From Nymphalis io (Eukaryota > Arthropoda > Insecta > Lepidoptera > Nymphalidae), in contig NC_065905.1 in assembly GCF_905147045.1 (NCBI RefSeq), positions 124,001-188,000 on the forward strand: DNA of 64,000 nucleotides, given 5' to 3'. Under the pieces are notes generated by a model. It made no database searches, was not told the origin of the DNA, and saw nothing but the letters and a program-made list of their open reading frames with translations. The first letter of the stretch is position 1; every line of letters begins with the position of its first letter. Made by a program: the position numbers and the translations under genes. Positions 41,519-54,535 of this stretch are shown here, in pieces.

Positions 41519-41810
41519 TTTTTTTTATATAGAAGAGGAAGGCGGACGAGCATATGGGCCACCTGATGATAAGTGGTCACCAACGCCCATAGACAATGGC
41601 GTTGTAAGAAATGTTAACCATCGCTTACATCACCAATGCGCCACCAACCTGGGTAACTAAGATGTTATGTCCCTTGTGACTGTAATTACACTGGCTCACT
41701 CACCCTTCAAACCGGAACACAACAATACCAAGTACTGCTGTTTTGCGGTAGAACATCTGATGAGTGGGTTGTACCTACCCAGACGAGCTTGCACAAAGCT
41801 CTACCACCAG
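41519..41810 (-). repeat. Family A copy, full length
   Basis: Antisense and nearly complete, from T run plus ATAGAAGAGGAAGGCGGACG to GCTTGCACAAAGCTCTACCACCAG. About 292 bp; it serves as a reference copy for the family. The open frame at 41667-41894 is repeat-derived. Confidence 0.92.
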
Positions 41811-42899
41811 AAAAAAGTTTCTTTCCCATCAGAGTTTTGTATGCATCTTTCTAAGACCTACAAGTATAAATGTAGTTTTACTGAAAGTCTATAGAAAAAG
41901 AAACGTACGTCTTGCTTAATATATGGAGTTATAAATTTTTATCTAACTTCTAAGATTGAAGATGTTCTAACCTTATTTATTTCTGATACACATACAACTC
42001 TGTCATGCCGTTCACGAGGACAAATCCATATTATTATTATTGTTTCATTTATTTGTTACGTACTTTTAAATAAAAATATAAAGAATATATGTATAAATGT
42101 TAACTTAGTTAAAGTAAAGCTTTAAGAAAAATATAAAGAACGCATTTCTCGGAGTTCTGAGGGGAATATTTGTTGAAATATGATGCACTTACGCTTACGC
42201 TTTAGGGATAAAGCATTGAACCTAGCCATAAAATAGCTAATTAATATAATAATAACCTTCTTCTTAAAATGGAGAAGACACCTTAGCCCAACAGTGAGAT
42301 ATTTAAGGGCTGCTATTTTATTGATAATAATAAATAATAATAATTGTTGTAAAATGTTGTGCTTTTGAGTTTTTATGGATTATGGATCATTAACAATTAA
42401 TGATGAAAATTAAATTAATTAATGATTAAAAAAATGACTGTCGCTTAGCTATATATATTTGATTATGTTTACTCGTTCAATTATATAATGAAAAAAAAAA
42501 ACAAAACGTGCTTTATACAAGCAATTTTGAATCGCTAGTTTACTATTTTATATTTAATGTAAGGCTAGCACAGAATAGCCGACAAAACTCAATCATTACT
42601 CGAGTATTTGTCTCTTTATAACTCATTAATTATGAAATTGTCTGATTACTAGAACTATGATAATAATTCATGAGAGCTTGTTGGTGATTTGTCATAGATA
42701 TTTGGGAGAAATTTAAACATCAAATAATGAATCAGAAACAAAGAGTTAATGCGACGGTTTTGCATATTTTAATTTGAACCGGCTTAATAAATTCAATTTC
42801 TCTCTCTCATCTTCTCTCGAATCACTTATCCCCACAATCTCAAGGAACCTTAAATTTACATAATAAGTATTGACAAATTATGAAAAAAAATGTAAAAGC
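41811..42899. other. AT-rich DNA; small SINE tail
   Basis: At 42255-42315 a diverged family C tail (AACCTTCTTCTTAAAATGGAG, CCTTAGCCCAACAGTGAGAT). Otherwise no signal. Confidence 0.5.
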
Positions 42900-42913
42900 C
42901 TACTTGAAACAAA

Positions 42914-43244
42914 AGTAAAGTAAAGTAACAGCCTGTGATTGTCCCTGTGAGTGCTGGCTAAGGCTTCCTCTCTTTACTCGAGTAGAAGGTTTGGAGCTTA
43001 TTCCACCACGCTGCTCCAATGCAAGTTGGTGGAATACACATGTGCCAGGACTTTATAGAAATTAGAAAAGACAAGAACCTACAAGAGGTTTCCTTAAGAT
43101 CTTTTCTTTTAGCGTCAAGCACGAGATGAATTATAAATATAAACTAAGAACATGGAAATTCAGTGGTGCTTACCCGGGCTTGAACCCATGAACATCGATT
43201 AGGATGATTCCCTCGTTCTAACCACTAGGCCGTTTCGGCTACAA
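42914..43244 (-). mobile_element. tRNA-derived SINE (family C) with target duplication
   Basis: Antisense complete copy: tail AACAGCCTGTGATTGTCCCT, body GCTTATTCCACCACGCTGCT and AAGCACGAGATGAATTATAA, and a tRNA-like head (CCCGGGCTTGAACCC as B box, CTAACCACTAGGCC as A box). It is bracketed by a perfect 14-bp repeat CTACTTGAAACAAA (42900-42913 and 43245-43258). Confidence 0.9.
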
Positions 43245-43258
43245 CTACTTGAAACAAA

Positions 43259-43986
43259 CTAGGTTTTATTTTTGGTGTTGCATGTATTTATTATGCACAA
43301 AAATTAAATTGTTACTCGCAGGTTTCCGACGAAACGAAAGTCCAAAAACTGAAACGATCCAAGAACATGATTCGATTATGGACTACGCTTGAAATGAGCT
43401 TCCTTCTTGAAATCAGAACTCTTCCACTTTGTCATTCACTTTACCTGAAATTTGACAGTAACTCATATTTCTTCGAGACGAACCCGATGATCTAGTGGCA
43501 GGACTTTCTGTTACGGTGTTCTTACTGATTACGCTAAAGCACGTCACACGTTAGCACAAGTTATTACGAATATAAGCTGAATGTTTATCAGATTTAGAAC
43601 TCTCTACTTCTTTTAATATGTCCATTGTTTTTTTACTGGCTCTCTAACAGCGCTCACAATTAATATTAAGTAAAAAAATACATTTCCAACTTCATGAAAC
43701 TTGTCTCCACATAACATATTACAGGATTACGGAGAGTGATGTACGAATTAAAGTTGGTTCATCTCGTTTAACAGAAGATATTTTTGGCCGCGTTGCGTAA
43801 ACTCCTGACATCAGGACAAACTGTCTAACTTCTGTTTATGATACTTTTCGTCTAATATATGTTATATGTTTTACGAAATATTCTACTTTATTACTTTTAC
43901 TTGTGTTTTATACGAACTGAAGCGATGTGTTTTAGTATATTTATAGCTAAAAATACTTTTGCAAATAAACTTTGCTTAAGATTATT
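43259..43986. other. AT-rich DNA without recognised gene
   Basis: No recognisable signal. Confidence 0.5.
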
Positions 43987-44226
43987 AGATATTCTACCGC
44001 AAAACAGCAATACTTCATATTGTTGTGTTCTGGTTTGAAGGGTGAGTGAGCCAGTGTAATTACAGGCACAAGGGACATAAAATCTTAGTTCCCAAGGTTG
44101 GTGGCGCATTGGCTATAAGCGATGGTTGACATTTCTTACAATGGCAATGTCTAAGGGCGTTTGGTGACCACTTACCATCAGGTGGCCCATATGCTCGTCC
44201 ACCCTCCTATTCTATAAAAAAAAAAA
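43987..44226 (+). repeat. Family A copy, 5'-truncated
   Basis: Sense copy from TATTCTACCGCAAAACAGC through GGGTGAGTGAGCCAGTGT and CCACTTACCATCAGGTGG to CCTATTCTAT and A12. The head is missing. Confidence 0.92.
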
Positions 44227-44269
44227 GATTTATTTAAAATATTAATTATTATCTTTGTTCTTATATAAT

Positions 44270-44336
44270 ATGTAGGTAGGCTAGCAAATCGGCCACTCAA
44301 TGGTAAGTAGTCACTAACGTCCATAGACATCAGCTA
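44270..44336 (-). repeat. Short family A fragment
   Basis: Antisense GTAGGTAGGCTAGCAAATCG, ATGGTAAGTAGTCACTAACG, CCATAGACATCAGC. It lies 44 bp from the oppositely oriented copy at 43987-44226. Confidence 0.65.
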
Positions 44337-45299
44337 TCTTTTTTTTAAAAAAAAGTATGATTACAATACTACGGAATGAATACGCCAAAATAGTATTGTA
44401 TTAATCTCCAAATGCTGAGCAATGCTTTTAAGAAGACGTATTGGCTCTTACTCTACCACGCCACAGCAAAGTAGTGGAATAAACGTGGCAATGATATGAC
44501 ATTCAAGTTTCAGCTCAAAATTATCCTCCACTGTCGAGCTCGAAAATAATTATGAGCTCAAATTAAACGTGAAAACTTAGAAGCTTTTGGTCGAACTTCA
44601 ATCGCGGCGGTCATTCATGCCTGAATATATTATTTAAGGTAGAAGAATAATGACGACTTCAAATCTTAATACACAACCGTCACAGCATATTATCAATGTT
44701 ATATATTATGTATACATTCATTATAAAAAAAATACAGAACTTAATCAGTTATGAAACTTAAAAGCGTTTTTTGAATATTTTAAAAAATGCGTTCGTATTA
44801 TGGACGATGGACTGAAATATCCATTAAAAATTCTTCAACAGAAATTAATTTAACCCGAAACAAGGTCCTTATTAAAGCATTTTCTGTCCCAGAGGCAATC
44901 TGTGCGATGACCGGCCGCGGACGTCACCTAAAGGCTTTTAAAAATGAAATTAATTTGCCCCCGAAGAATGTTTTAATATTGAGATTGTGACGAGTCACGA
45001 TGTTCTCGAATTAAGTTTAGACGTGACGCCTCACACAATACGATTTAATGTTCCGTCATAAAATTAATTAATAAGATTATAAGACTTACTAATTAAATAT
45101 ATATGACACATATTTACTGGAATTGCGATATATTAAGATAAAAATATAACTACTAAACGTATGGTTATACATTAAGTATGTTCATAACCCCTTGTATATT
45201 TTTGACACATTGCTTAATTTTACAATATAGAGAAACAGTAAATCATTGGGAAAATTTTAGGCGTTTCTGACATCTTCCTGATAGATTTTGACCTTTGCT
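44337..45299. other. AT-rich DNA without recognised gene
   Basis: A plus-strand open frame at 44787-44990 is somewhat less AT-rich than its surroundings but shows no known domain. Confidence 0.45.
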
Positions 45300-45540
45300 T
45301 CCATTTTGCGTCCAGAGCCAATGTACAGGACACTATTTACAGTCGACAAATGCGTGGCCCAAGCACTGACACACTATCTATTCCTTCGTTGTCATAGGCC
45401 GATGGGACTGCAATCCAACATGACAGGAGAAAGTTCAGGCGCAGGTCACAGGTGTGTAAATACTTCCAACTTCTAAACTCCGAGCTCAGAGAATTCCTTT
45501 ACTTAAACTTAAATAAACTTTAAATTGGCCTGACCCCTAT
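45300..45540 (-). repeat. SINE family B, diverged copy
   Basis: Blocks AACTCTATTCCTTCGTT-like, CGATGGGACTGCAATCC, GACAGGAGAAAGTTCAGGCG, ACTCCGAGCTCAGAGAATT and GGCCTGACCC follow the order of 3428-3785. Confidence 0.55.
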
Positions 45541-47789
45541 GTTGCTGATAGTGTATAAAAAATATGCCGCCTATAAAATGATTGAATTTGTATTTATCCA
45601 CTAATAATTAAGAGTATTTTCAAGAACCGGAATCGGTTATTAGTGACGTAGACCTTAACACTGAAACTGCTATGTATTTCATTTATGTTTATAATGATAA
45701 CTTATCTCTTGCTTAGTTCTCTCTACCACTTGATACAGGAGTCAGCAAACTTCATCCTGAAGAGGCGAAGACTCGCTCAGTAATGAGCAATGGAACTGTT
45801 GTCTCACAGTTTATTTTATTTTACAATTCTCTATGAAAAATCATTAAAAAAACTGGAATGTTTCTAAAAGCAATAAAAAAAACATGAAAGTTTAAAATGC
45901 CTCTCTTCTGAAACACCCTAAGTCACTTAAAAGGAAGTCGTGATGACGCAAATTCCTAAATAAAACTCCTTTGTGCCGGCGCTAAGTTTGCAGGAAGATT
46001 GCCAAAATCTGGCGCTTTGCTTTTTTACATAGTTTACTCAAATTATTTTGTCATATGAACGGTAAAGTTGTGAGTGTACGAATACTTTTAGAACTTGAAC
46101 ATATATATTTATATGTGAATAATATATACTTGTAAAAAAGGTACTGGGTGTCATTTTTATTGGTACTGTGAGACATTTAGATCAATAGCAAACTTATAGT
46201 AATCATCTCTTCCAAATAATAACATTTACCTACAAGTATTGTAAATTAAAATACCTTCTCTGATCATAATCAGTCAATAAAATACCTACAAATATGCATG
46301 CTTTAGCAAATTGTATAACATAAGGTTAACGTTACAATGTTACACACTGCAACGTAATAGTATGCTCCGAATCCTTTTCATTAACAGTTAAGGATGTTAT
46401 CTCAGATATTTTTACCAAGTGCATTGTGCATGTTCCCTATGGACCATTTTCTCTACCAATAAAGACGGGATTAAATGTAAACACAGGGGCACGAATAACA
46501 CTCAAGCTTGTAAACGACAATAACACAATGGCTTTCTTGAGCTATTGTCGTCCTCCACTGCTGGCACTAGCTTTAAGTTTGATTTAAAGGGTGTGTAGGA
46601 ATTTTAGTAATTCCTACAAAACGGGCATTGCTACTAATCATAAAAAAAGATAAACTTTTATTTCAATGTTATTATACTAACAAAACTATATCCAAAGTTT
46701 AAGACGCTCAGCATCACTTCGGAGGCGCTATGTGACGCATTAATTACGTAATATGTCACTAAGCCAAGGTAATTTCATAAAGTTTCAGAGATCGATCAAA
46801 GTTTGACAGGAGCATGTATTATGTACAATGAGATATAGCCAACTGGTGCCCTGTGGTGGTGGTATTTGAATGCAAGACAAGAAAGTATGTTTTTATGAGA
46901 TCTTGCTGCGTATTCTGTATGAAATTTAGTTATTGTCTATATATATATATATATATATTATAAGATTGGGTGTCTTAACCTTATTTTTAAGAATATACTG
47001 CTTCATTAGTCTAAACAAAGTACCATGATTAAAACTTATAATATATTACGTAGTATATTATTTATTTATTCAATTATAAAACTATCAAGAAAATACTTTT
47101 AAAAATGGTCTTAAGCATTATTTGTTATCCCAACGTTATACTACAATTCATTTTAAATATTTTTTTTTAAATATTTTAAGGATTTAGTTGTTACTTAATT
47201 GAAAGAGGTTTACATTTTCAATAGAATTTAAAAAGGAAAGAGCTTTTAACGTCGAGAGCAATGAGTACTTTTTCCAAGCGTTCGTTCCCATTTGCCTGCA
47301 ATCCTAGTAGAGGATTAGGCAAACATACCTTAGTGCAATTAAACCTACAAAGAGAGTTACGGAGAAATCAAAACTACGACTGTAACGAAAGGCAAACATT
47401 TAATTGGAGAGGACTAAAATTATATAACTTTGTAACCAAGAAATACGAATGTATTTTAAATTGTATTTGATATGATTTTTGTATTATTTGTAACCGTGAA
47501 TTTTCATGTCAAGTTTCATCAATTTCATTTGTATTTACATAGTGTGACATAATCGTTGCGTTGATCAAGTCGTTAAGGTCCTTGAATTTAATATTAGCGA
47601 TTTTTATTACTGGCTGTATGAACAATGATCATCGATATATATCATTCTATTTAGAATTCCAAATTCAAATTAATTTATAATATAGTTATGACATTTATTT
47701 TAAATAGTCAGGATTTGTTTGTTTTCCCGCCGCATTTATCTCACATTTTATTCTAATATTTTTATTATTTAGTTGGTGGTAAGGTTTTA
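45541..47789. other. AT-rich DNA without recognised gene
   Basis: A TA microsatellite at about 46938-46960. At 47291-47323 a 13-bp hairpin stem with a 2-nt bulge (TTTGCCT..AATCCT / AGGATTAGGCAAA) falls in a 69-codon open frame without known domain. Confidence 0.45.
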
Positions 47790-47914
47790 AGCTGAGATGG
47801 CCCAGTGGTTAGAAAGCGTGAATCTTAATCGATGATCGTGGGTCCAAATCCGATCAAGTATCACTGAGTTTTCATGTGCTTAAATTATTTATAATTCATC
47901 TCATGCTTGACGGC
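47790..47914 (+). mobile_element. SINE family C, head and first body part
   Basis: GCTGAGATGGCCCAGTGGTTAG as A box region, GTGGGTCCAAATCCG as decayed B box, then TTTTCATGTGCTTAAATT and TTCATCTCATGCTTGACGGC. It stops abruptly, so the 3' part is missing. Confidence 0.8.
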
Positions 47915-48667
47915 TGGTACTGTTTTCGCAAGTCCGGGTAGTTAACACTCATTCATCACATATTCAATAGCCAAACAGTAACACTTATTTTTACACAGCA
48001 TACTGCAGACCTGAAATAAAGTCGGCTATTGATATCAAATAATAATCTTACAAATGTGTGGGAGTATATATCATGTGTATAAAGTAGGTACGATCAATTG
48101 AAATTGAACGCGGCTAAAGCCACGGGTCACAGTTACTTTAATAATAATTATAAAAAACTTGAGTAAAGCAATCTTTTTGATAAATAATTTTGAGTATATT
48201 CCATATTTTAGGCTAAGTTACCCACGACAGCGGCGTCGTGACGTAATGTACATGTCTAATATACATTAATGATAATGTTAGCACCGCTATTTGACGTTAC
48301 GATGTGTAAAAATGTTGTCATCACGTCACGTCACGCCTCTTCATAATGGGGCTCCCGGTTCATCTTGTAATTGAGGAAAACTTAAATATCTTATAATTAA
48401 AGTAAATGTGGAGGAAAATAAATAAGAACATAGAACTACGTTAAGGTTAATGTTGGTTCATAATAATGATATACATCAACAAAGTATAAAGTACACATAC
48501 GTGCTACGTACACGCAAGGGAGTAAGAGAGCGGCGGAGGATGACGACATAAGAGAGCGTCACGCTATTTGCCTTCACGACATACGAGTCAATCCCCCAAG
48601 GGCTGCCAATAAATATTTCACAACAAAACGATGTTTAGCAAATCACAACACCTTGTCTCCATAGACG
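47915..48667. other. AT-rich DNA without recognised gene
   Basis: At 48545-48610, GTCACGCTATTTGCC and ACGACATACGAGTCAATCCCCC resemble 62800-62880 (family H, weak). Confidence 0.45.
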
Positions 48668-49045
48668 CGCAAAACAGCAGTACTTGGTATTTTTTTTTTA
48701 TAGAATAGGATAGCGGACGAGCATATGGTCCACCTGATGGTAAGTGGTCACCAAACGCCCTTAGACATTGGCATTGTAAGAAATATCAACCATCGCTAAC
48801 ATAACCAATGCGCCACCAACCTTGGGAACTAAGATTTTATGTCCCTTGTGCCTGTATTCCGGTTTGAAAGGTGAGTGAGCCAGTGAAATTACAGGCACAA
48901 GAGACATAACGTCTTAGTTCCCAAGGTTGGTGGCGCGTTGGCGATTTAAGCGACGGTTAACATTTCTTACAATGCCAATGTCTATGGGCGTTGGTAACCA
49001 CTTACCATCAGGTGGCCCATATGCTCGTTGTCTACCTATTCTATA
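48668..49045. repeat. Nested, oppositely oriented family A copies (large foldback)
   Basis: A plus-strand copy (GCAAAACAGCAGTACTTGGTAT at 48668-48690, resuming with TTCCGGTTTGAAAGGTGAG at 48857) is interrupted by a minus-strand copy (T run at 48690 to GTGCCTGTA at 48856). The result is two arms, 48699-48856 and 48890-49045, each about 157 bp and complementary over nearly their whole length, around a 33-bp loop. The plus copy lost about 7 bp (TGTTGTG) at the insertion point. Confidence 0.88.
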
Positions 49046-49530
49046 ACAAAATAACAATGTTTCAGTGACGGTATTCAGTGTTACATAGGCCGCTAATGGA
49101 TATAACCGCTATTCTAGTACATGATTTTTAATCATTTTATCAAGTCTTCATTAGTGTTATTCCGATATTGACAAAATTTTAATACGTGCATGATAAATGA
49201 TCACAAACACAAATTAAATTATTTTACAGAAGTTAATAGCTATTAAAAGAACTCCAATTGTATAATGAATTATTTGAAACTCTCCGATTAAAAGTTCGTT
49301 TCGCTTCAGGCGTTTCGTTTTCAATTTTAGATTCGTGCTCGTCGTTTGTATACAACAAACTTTTGTAACGCTCACGTGTCACTCTTGTTGCTCACCTTTT
49401 CGTTTGTTTGTGACGTGCGACTTACAATTCTTGACCTTATTGAAAATATTTGCAGTTTACAAACAGTATTATTTTATGAAAATGTATAATAATCATATTA
49501 TTTTATTTAATGTTAAAAATTACCATTTCA
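49046..49530. other. AT-rich DNA without recognised gene
   Basis: No recognisable signal. Confidence 0.5.
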
Positions 49531-49692
49531 TACATCGCCAATGAATGGATTAGATGTTATGTGTCCTTTGTGCCTGTCGTTACAGTGACTCACTCACCTT
49601 TCTGAACACAGTATCTACTAAGTATTGCAATTTAGCGGTAGATTGTTTGATGAGTAGGTGGTACCTTCCCAGATGAACAAAGCCTTACCACC
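49531..49692 (-). repeat. Family A copy, diverged and truncated
   Basis: Antisense TACATCGCCAATG, CCTTTGTGCCTGTCGTTACA, GTGACTCACTCACC, TTAGCGGTAGATTG, GATGAGTAGGTGGTACC and AAAGCCTTACCACC. Confidence 0.75.
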
Positions 49693-50641
49693 AAGTTTCT
49701 TATTAGTATAGCTGATCAATCAATCAATACTCCTTACTAATCTAGATCAACGTACCCTCTCTAAAGGTGGCTTAAATCTGTAAATTCGAAATGATAAACA
49801 TTGATTTGTCTTTCAATTTTGCCATTTAATTCGCTCCCAAAGCTGTATGCTTGTATCGTTTAAATCGTTTACGAGAAACGAATATCCCTCGCTTAATATT
49901 TCGGGATAATGACGTCAAATTTGACAAAGTGCGGAAGAGAAGCAGATGGCGAGCCCGGTGTTACGGCTTCCATTCTAAGCTCGTGACTATTCATGCCTCT
50001 CGATGTCCTCGATTGCTTTACCCGTGAGAGCTATTCGTGTTATGCTACATCTGTGAAAACAACGCCTAACATTTCACTCAAGTGGAATATCCAATCAATT
50101 GTTGATGTTCTTGAACTAGTCGTGTGTTCCTTACGTCACTCAACCAGCGGTCATACATCAAACTATAACTATAAATAATTGCGTTCTCTGTAATTTATCT
50201 CAATGCGAGATTGCCTGTATAAGATCGCTTTGATTTCACCCCGTGTGTATGTATGAGTATGTTCCTCTGTTTCCCCATAACTTTTTAACTACTTATAGTA
50301 ATTTACTGTGTAAATATTGCGTCCTCTATATGTCGATATGTATTTAAAATACATATTTGTATTCGATATGAACTGGAGGGGCTCAATAAGAACATTTAAA
50401 AAATACTACATCTAATATGATCATAGCGTAAAACGTTTAAAATCATATGAAGTCGTTCGTTTATAATAAAGAGTAAAAATGGAATGAATATGGAGACATA
50501 TTTATATAACATTAATTTGTAGTTATAATATTTTTTATTAATATACGAAGATCCAAAGTTTTATATTACAGTACTAAAATTTTAATTAATTATATTTCTA
50601 TATTTTTGTCACATCAAAAAGCACCTTAACCTCCTTTATGC
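49693..50641. other. AT-rich DNA without recognised gene
   Basis: No recognisable signal. The open frame at 49993-50178 has no known domain. Confidence 0.5.
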
Positions 50642-50651
50642 AACTGTCTAA

Positions 50652-50965
50652 GTTAGTTAGTAGTAAGTAACAGCCTGTTAATGTCCCACTGCTGGGCTAA
50701 GGCCTCCTCTCCCTTTTGAGGAGAAGGTTTGGAGCTTATTCCACCACGCTGCTCCAATGCGGATTGGTAGAATACACATGTGGCATAATTTCAATGAAAT
50801 TAGACACATGCAGGTTTCCTCACGATGTTTTCCTTCACCGTAAAGCACGAGATGAATTATAAACACAAATTAAGCACATGAAAATTCAGTGGTGCTTGCC
50901 CGGGTTTGAACCCACGATCATCGGTTAAGATGCACGCGTTCTAACCACTAGGCCATCTCGGCTTA
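50652..50965 (-). mobile_element. tRNA-derived SINE (family C), complete, with target duplication
   Basis: Antisense full copy: AACAGCCTGTTAATGTCCCA (tail), GGCCTCCTCTCCCTTTTGAG, CACGCTGCTCCAATGCGG, ACACATGCAGGTTTCCTCAC, AAGCACGAGATGAATTATAA, then the tRNA-like head with B box GCCCGGGTTTGAACCC and A box CTAACCACTAGGCCATCTCG. It is bracketed by a perfect 10-bp repeat AACTGTCTAA (50642-50651 and 50966-50975). Confidence 0.92.
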
Positions 50966-50975
50966 AACTGTCTAA

Positions 50976-53435
50976 ATAAATGCTTAAATCAGTATATTGG
51001 AATAATAAAATAAAACAATCTATACTAGGGTGAATAATTTTTTGCATGGTCATTGCAATAACCATGTAACGGCTCACGAAGAGCTCAGTGACGTTATAGC
51101 ACGTAGATCTTCCGTCGGAGGTAAACGAGCGAGCACGTGACAAACCAAATCGCTACCTCAACATTCGAAGACATTGTGTTTGAATTGCTTCGATGCGTTC
51201 GCGGCGTATCTTGTAATTGGGCCAAGTCATACAAATGTATACGAGTCTAATTTTGACAAAAAAGTAGTTTAATTAAATGATGAATATTTTGCGAATATCG
51301 AAATCCCCTGGTGTTCGTTGTTTTGACATAAAATTCTGTTAGGTTTATTTATAATTACATCATAATCTTCTAATAAATTTTTGTCTAAATAAAAATTTTA
51401 TCTCTACGATCTATCAAAAGTTAATTCATGTTGTATCCCATATTACCCGCATACATTAGTAGTTTCTTTTTAAATTTTATTTATAATATTATTATTATTA
51501 AAGATCTCATTCTTTACTAAAGGTTAAGAAAAACTTCACCAAGTCGAAATAGCCTAAAATATCATATATGTCAATACAGGCTTATTTCATCTCCAGATTA
51601 CCTATTTGTTCTTCGGATATGCTGCTGAAAACAAACAATATATAATGAATAATTTGTAATAAGCATTAAGCGTCCAGACGCAGCTTATAAAAACCTTTGA
51701 TAGCTTGACACTTGAATGACGTAGCAAGTTATAGTCGCGCAAATATTGCAGTAACAGATGAATTGTAAATAAGCTGCTTACTGCTGTGTTATTTGTCTTA
51801 ATTACTTCCTGTATCAAATAAAACAACGTAATAATAACAGTAAACTTTATCTGCGCGAATGACTCATAAAATATCAAATTACTCTCATAAAATTTAATGA
51901 ATTGATACAATTACGTCTACCTTCACCGGGATGATGTGGTTTTTACGATGCAATGTTTGGTATATTTATATTTTAACGAGCTGTGCGCGCAATCTTCTTC
52001 ATAAAGCTTCGTTCTAGGGAAAAATATACCTTTACTTCATGATGTATACGCGATAACTTTTAAATTTTAGTCAAAAAATTCCGGGAAAATGAAATTATTT
52101 ATGACATTTGTGATAATTATTTAATTTAGAAGAAAACTGTTCTATCTTTTTTTAAGGTTTTATTGTTTTGTCGTCAATTTTTTTAAATTTATTTATCCAT
52201 TTAAATAACAATACAAAATTTAACATAATGATATAGCAGCTAAAAAACCACTAAGGTTTATACGTGGCCTATCAATATTCTTCACTACAAATGTATACAT
52301 TTGAATACTATCACTATACTACAGATCTAAATACGTACATATACACTTAAAGTAAACTTAAAAAATAGTGCTTTAGTTTAACCCCAATGATTTTTTTTTT
52401 TAATATTATAATATAGATCTGAAGGTAGTTTGTTAATTACTCTGGAAACATAATAATCGGTAGTCCACTCGCCATACATATTATTTGCACGCTGAGTGTG
52501 AATCCTATTCTCAGAAGTGGCCTGAGTGCCTACAGGTGTTCGATAACATATCTTAGAAATTTATTGAAAAATTGTTCTTTCAATAATTAAAAATTTCCTT
52601 CGGCGGCAATTCTTAAACGTAAATCTTTATTACAGTTTCGTTGCCTCCATGATAATTGATGACAAGAGAAATTATCTTCGCTTACGGAATCGACGAGGAA
52701 ATACTATATAATAGTTTATATATAGTGGTTTCAGCATATTTGCTACTTGTACAATTCCATGGCTGAGAATGTGATTTTATATATATTTTTAAACGCTTTC
52801 AAAAAAGCAGGAGTTCAATCCATCGGATTATTTTTTAAGTATTTTTAGCGATAATGTTAATAACAACTACGTTTTATTTGCTAAATATCCGTTTTTATGA
52901 GAATCAATAACGTTATATTTTCGTGCCTTTAAAAAAACATTTTATTTAATTAAATTAAAAATTATATAATAAGGTTTCGCCGTACAAAGAATTGGGTATT
53001 TTGTACTCTCTAAAATTTTTAACTCTATAGCCATAACACGTGGAGTGCTTAGAGGACGCCGCTGAGCTTGTCACTGCCAGACATCGTCAGATAATTCCGT
53101 TAGGAAAAGCCATCAAAAGAAGTCGCCCTTGATGCGCCCTTTAAATATGTTAATAGAGTATTACGCTCGTATTAAATGCGAGTGATAGTTTTTAAAGAAA
53201 AGTAATATAATTATGAGGCTGTCGAAGTCACTTCCTATGAAATAAATATTAATTGGCAAAGCTAAAAGTATTTGAGTAATTTTATTATTGAAGCAAAAAT
53301 TTATACAGAGTTAAAAAATGAAAAAAAAAAAACAAAGGTTATTCCGTAACTTTAACCCGGAAATACATTTGTATTGACTACTATGATATTTATTTGCTAG
53401 AATTAAAAGTATAAAGTATCAGTCTGTCACAAGAA
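50976..53435. other. AT-rich DNA without recognised gene
   Basis: No gene or repeat recognised over about 2.4 kb. The minus-strand open frame at 51602-51910 is AT-driven. Confidence 0.5.
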
Positions 53436-53540
53436 TGCGGGTTGGATATTCAGCTAGCATTTCATCCGACACTTACAGGTTTGGTCACGATGTTTTTCTT
53501 CGCCGGCAAGCACGAGATTAATTATAAGCACTAATTAGGG
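53436..53540 (-). repeat. SINE family C fragment
   Basis: Antisense TTACAGGTTTGGTCACGATG, TTTTTCTTCGCCGGCAAGCA, CGAGATTAATTATAAGCACT: the middle of family C, diverged. Confidence 0.6.
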
Positions 53541-54339
53541 ACATTATAACAGTGGTCCAAATCATTGTTCCAAAAATTATAACAGTTTAACTGAACAAGT
53601 ATCAAAATACATAATAAAAGAAACAATACATATATTTTTATTAAAAAAAAAATCGTTGGTAGAGTAAAATTTAGAGGCGACAGCCGTCAGCTGATGACAG
53701 ACGACCAAAGTTAACTGTTTGTACTAATGACGAACCAGAGATGCACAACAGAATGAAACACAGATGGACAGGAATACAAATAGATATATAGTTTTAGCTT
53801 TTGGCTTCTATATAATAATCCATCTCACTGTATTTCACTTGCGTAGGCCAATCTCGACGGTGACTCGTCAACAGAGCTGGAGATTATCCGACACAGTCGA
53901 CAAAGACACAAGGCATATACAAGGCAATTTTAATACAAACTCGGCGGTTTTGTTACGTAAATATTTACATTTTAATTTTTTGCATAAAAAAGTAATATAA
54001 ACATTTTCAAAGCATTTATTATTGTTATTTTTACTTTTAATTGTAACTGTTTTGCTAACGGTTAAGTTAGAATTTTACTTATTAAAAAGATTGACTGAAG
54101 CAACTTTACGAATCCTCTGGGTATTGAACGGAAGAAGAACATTTTGAATAATAAATTCAAACCCATTAGGCAGTATAGTTATAATAACTGGGAATTTAAA
54201 AAAGATTTTTAAATTTGTATATTCGATGTACCTTTTCATCTTTATTTTTGTCATTAAATTGCGGAGATCTCCTCATAGTAACTTACACTTAGACACAACC
54301 ACCTGGCACTCGTTTGCTGTTTTGTACATTTATTATTTA
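53541..54339. other. AT-rich DNA without recognised gene
   Basis: The open frame at 53764-54000 has no recognisable domain. Confidence 0.5.
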
Positions 54340-54535
54340 TTTTATTTATTAACAACAAATTATTAATGTTTATTTTTATTATTGACACCCATAAGCCTTG
54401 TCAACTTGTTGGGTGCTGCTTAAACTAACAAACATAAACTCTAGACAAACTAACATATATAATCAATGCACACACACATCAAACCGAATAAAATGAAAAA
54501 AAGAAAAAAAAAGTAAAAAAAAATAATATACAGGT
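54340..54535 (-). repeat. Family F repeat
   Basis: Reverse complement carries TTTGATGTGTGTGTG and GTTTAAGCAGCACCCAACAAG, matching 2895-2955 on the plus strand. CTTGTTGACAAGG-type and ATGGGTGTCAATAATAAA sequence continues it. Confidence 0.45.
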
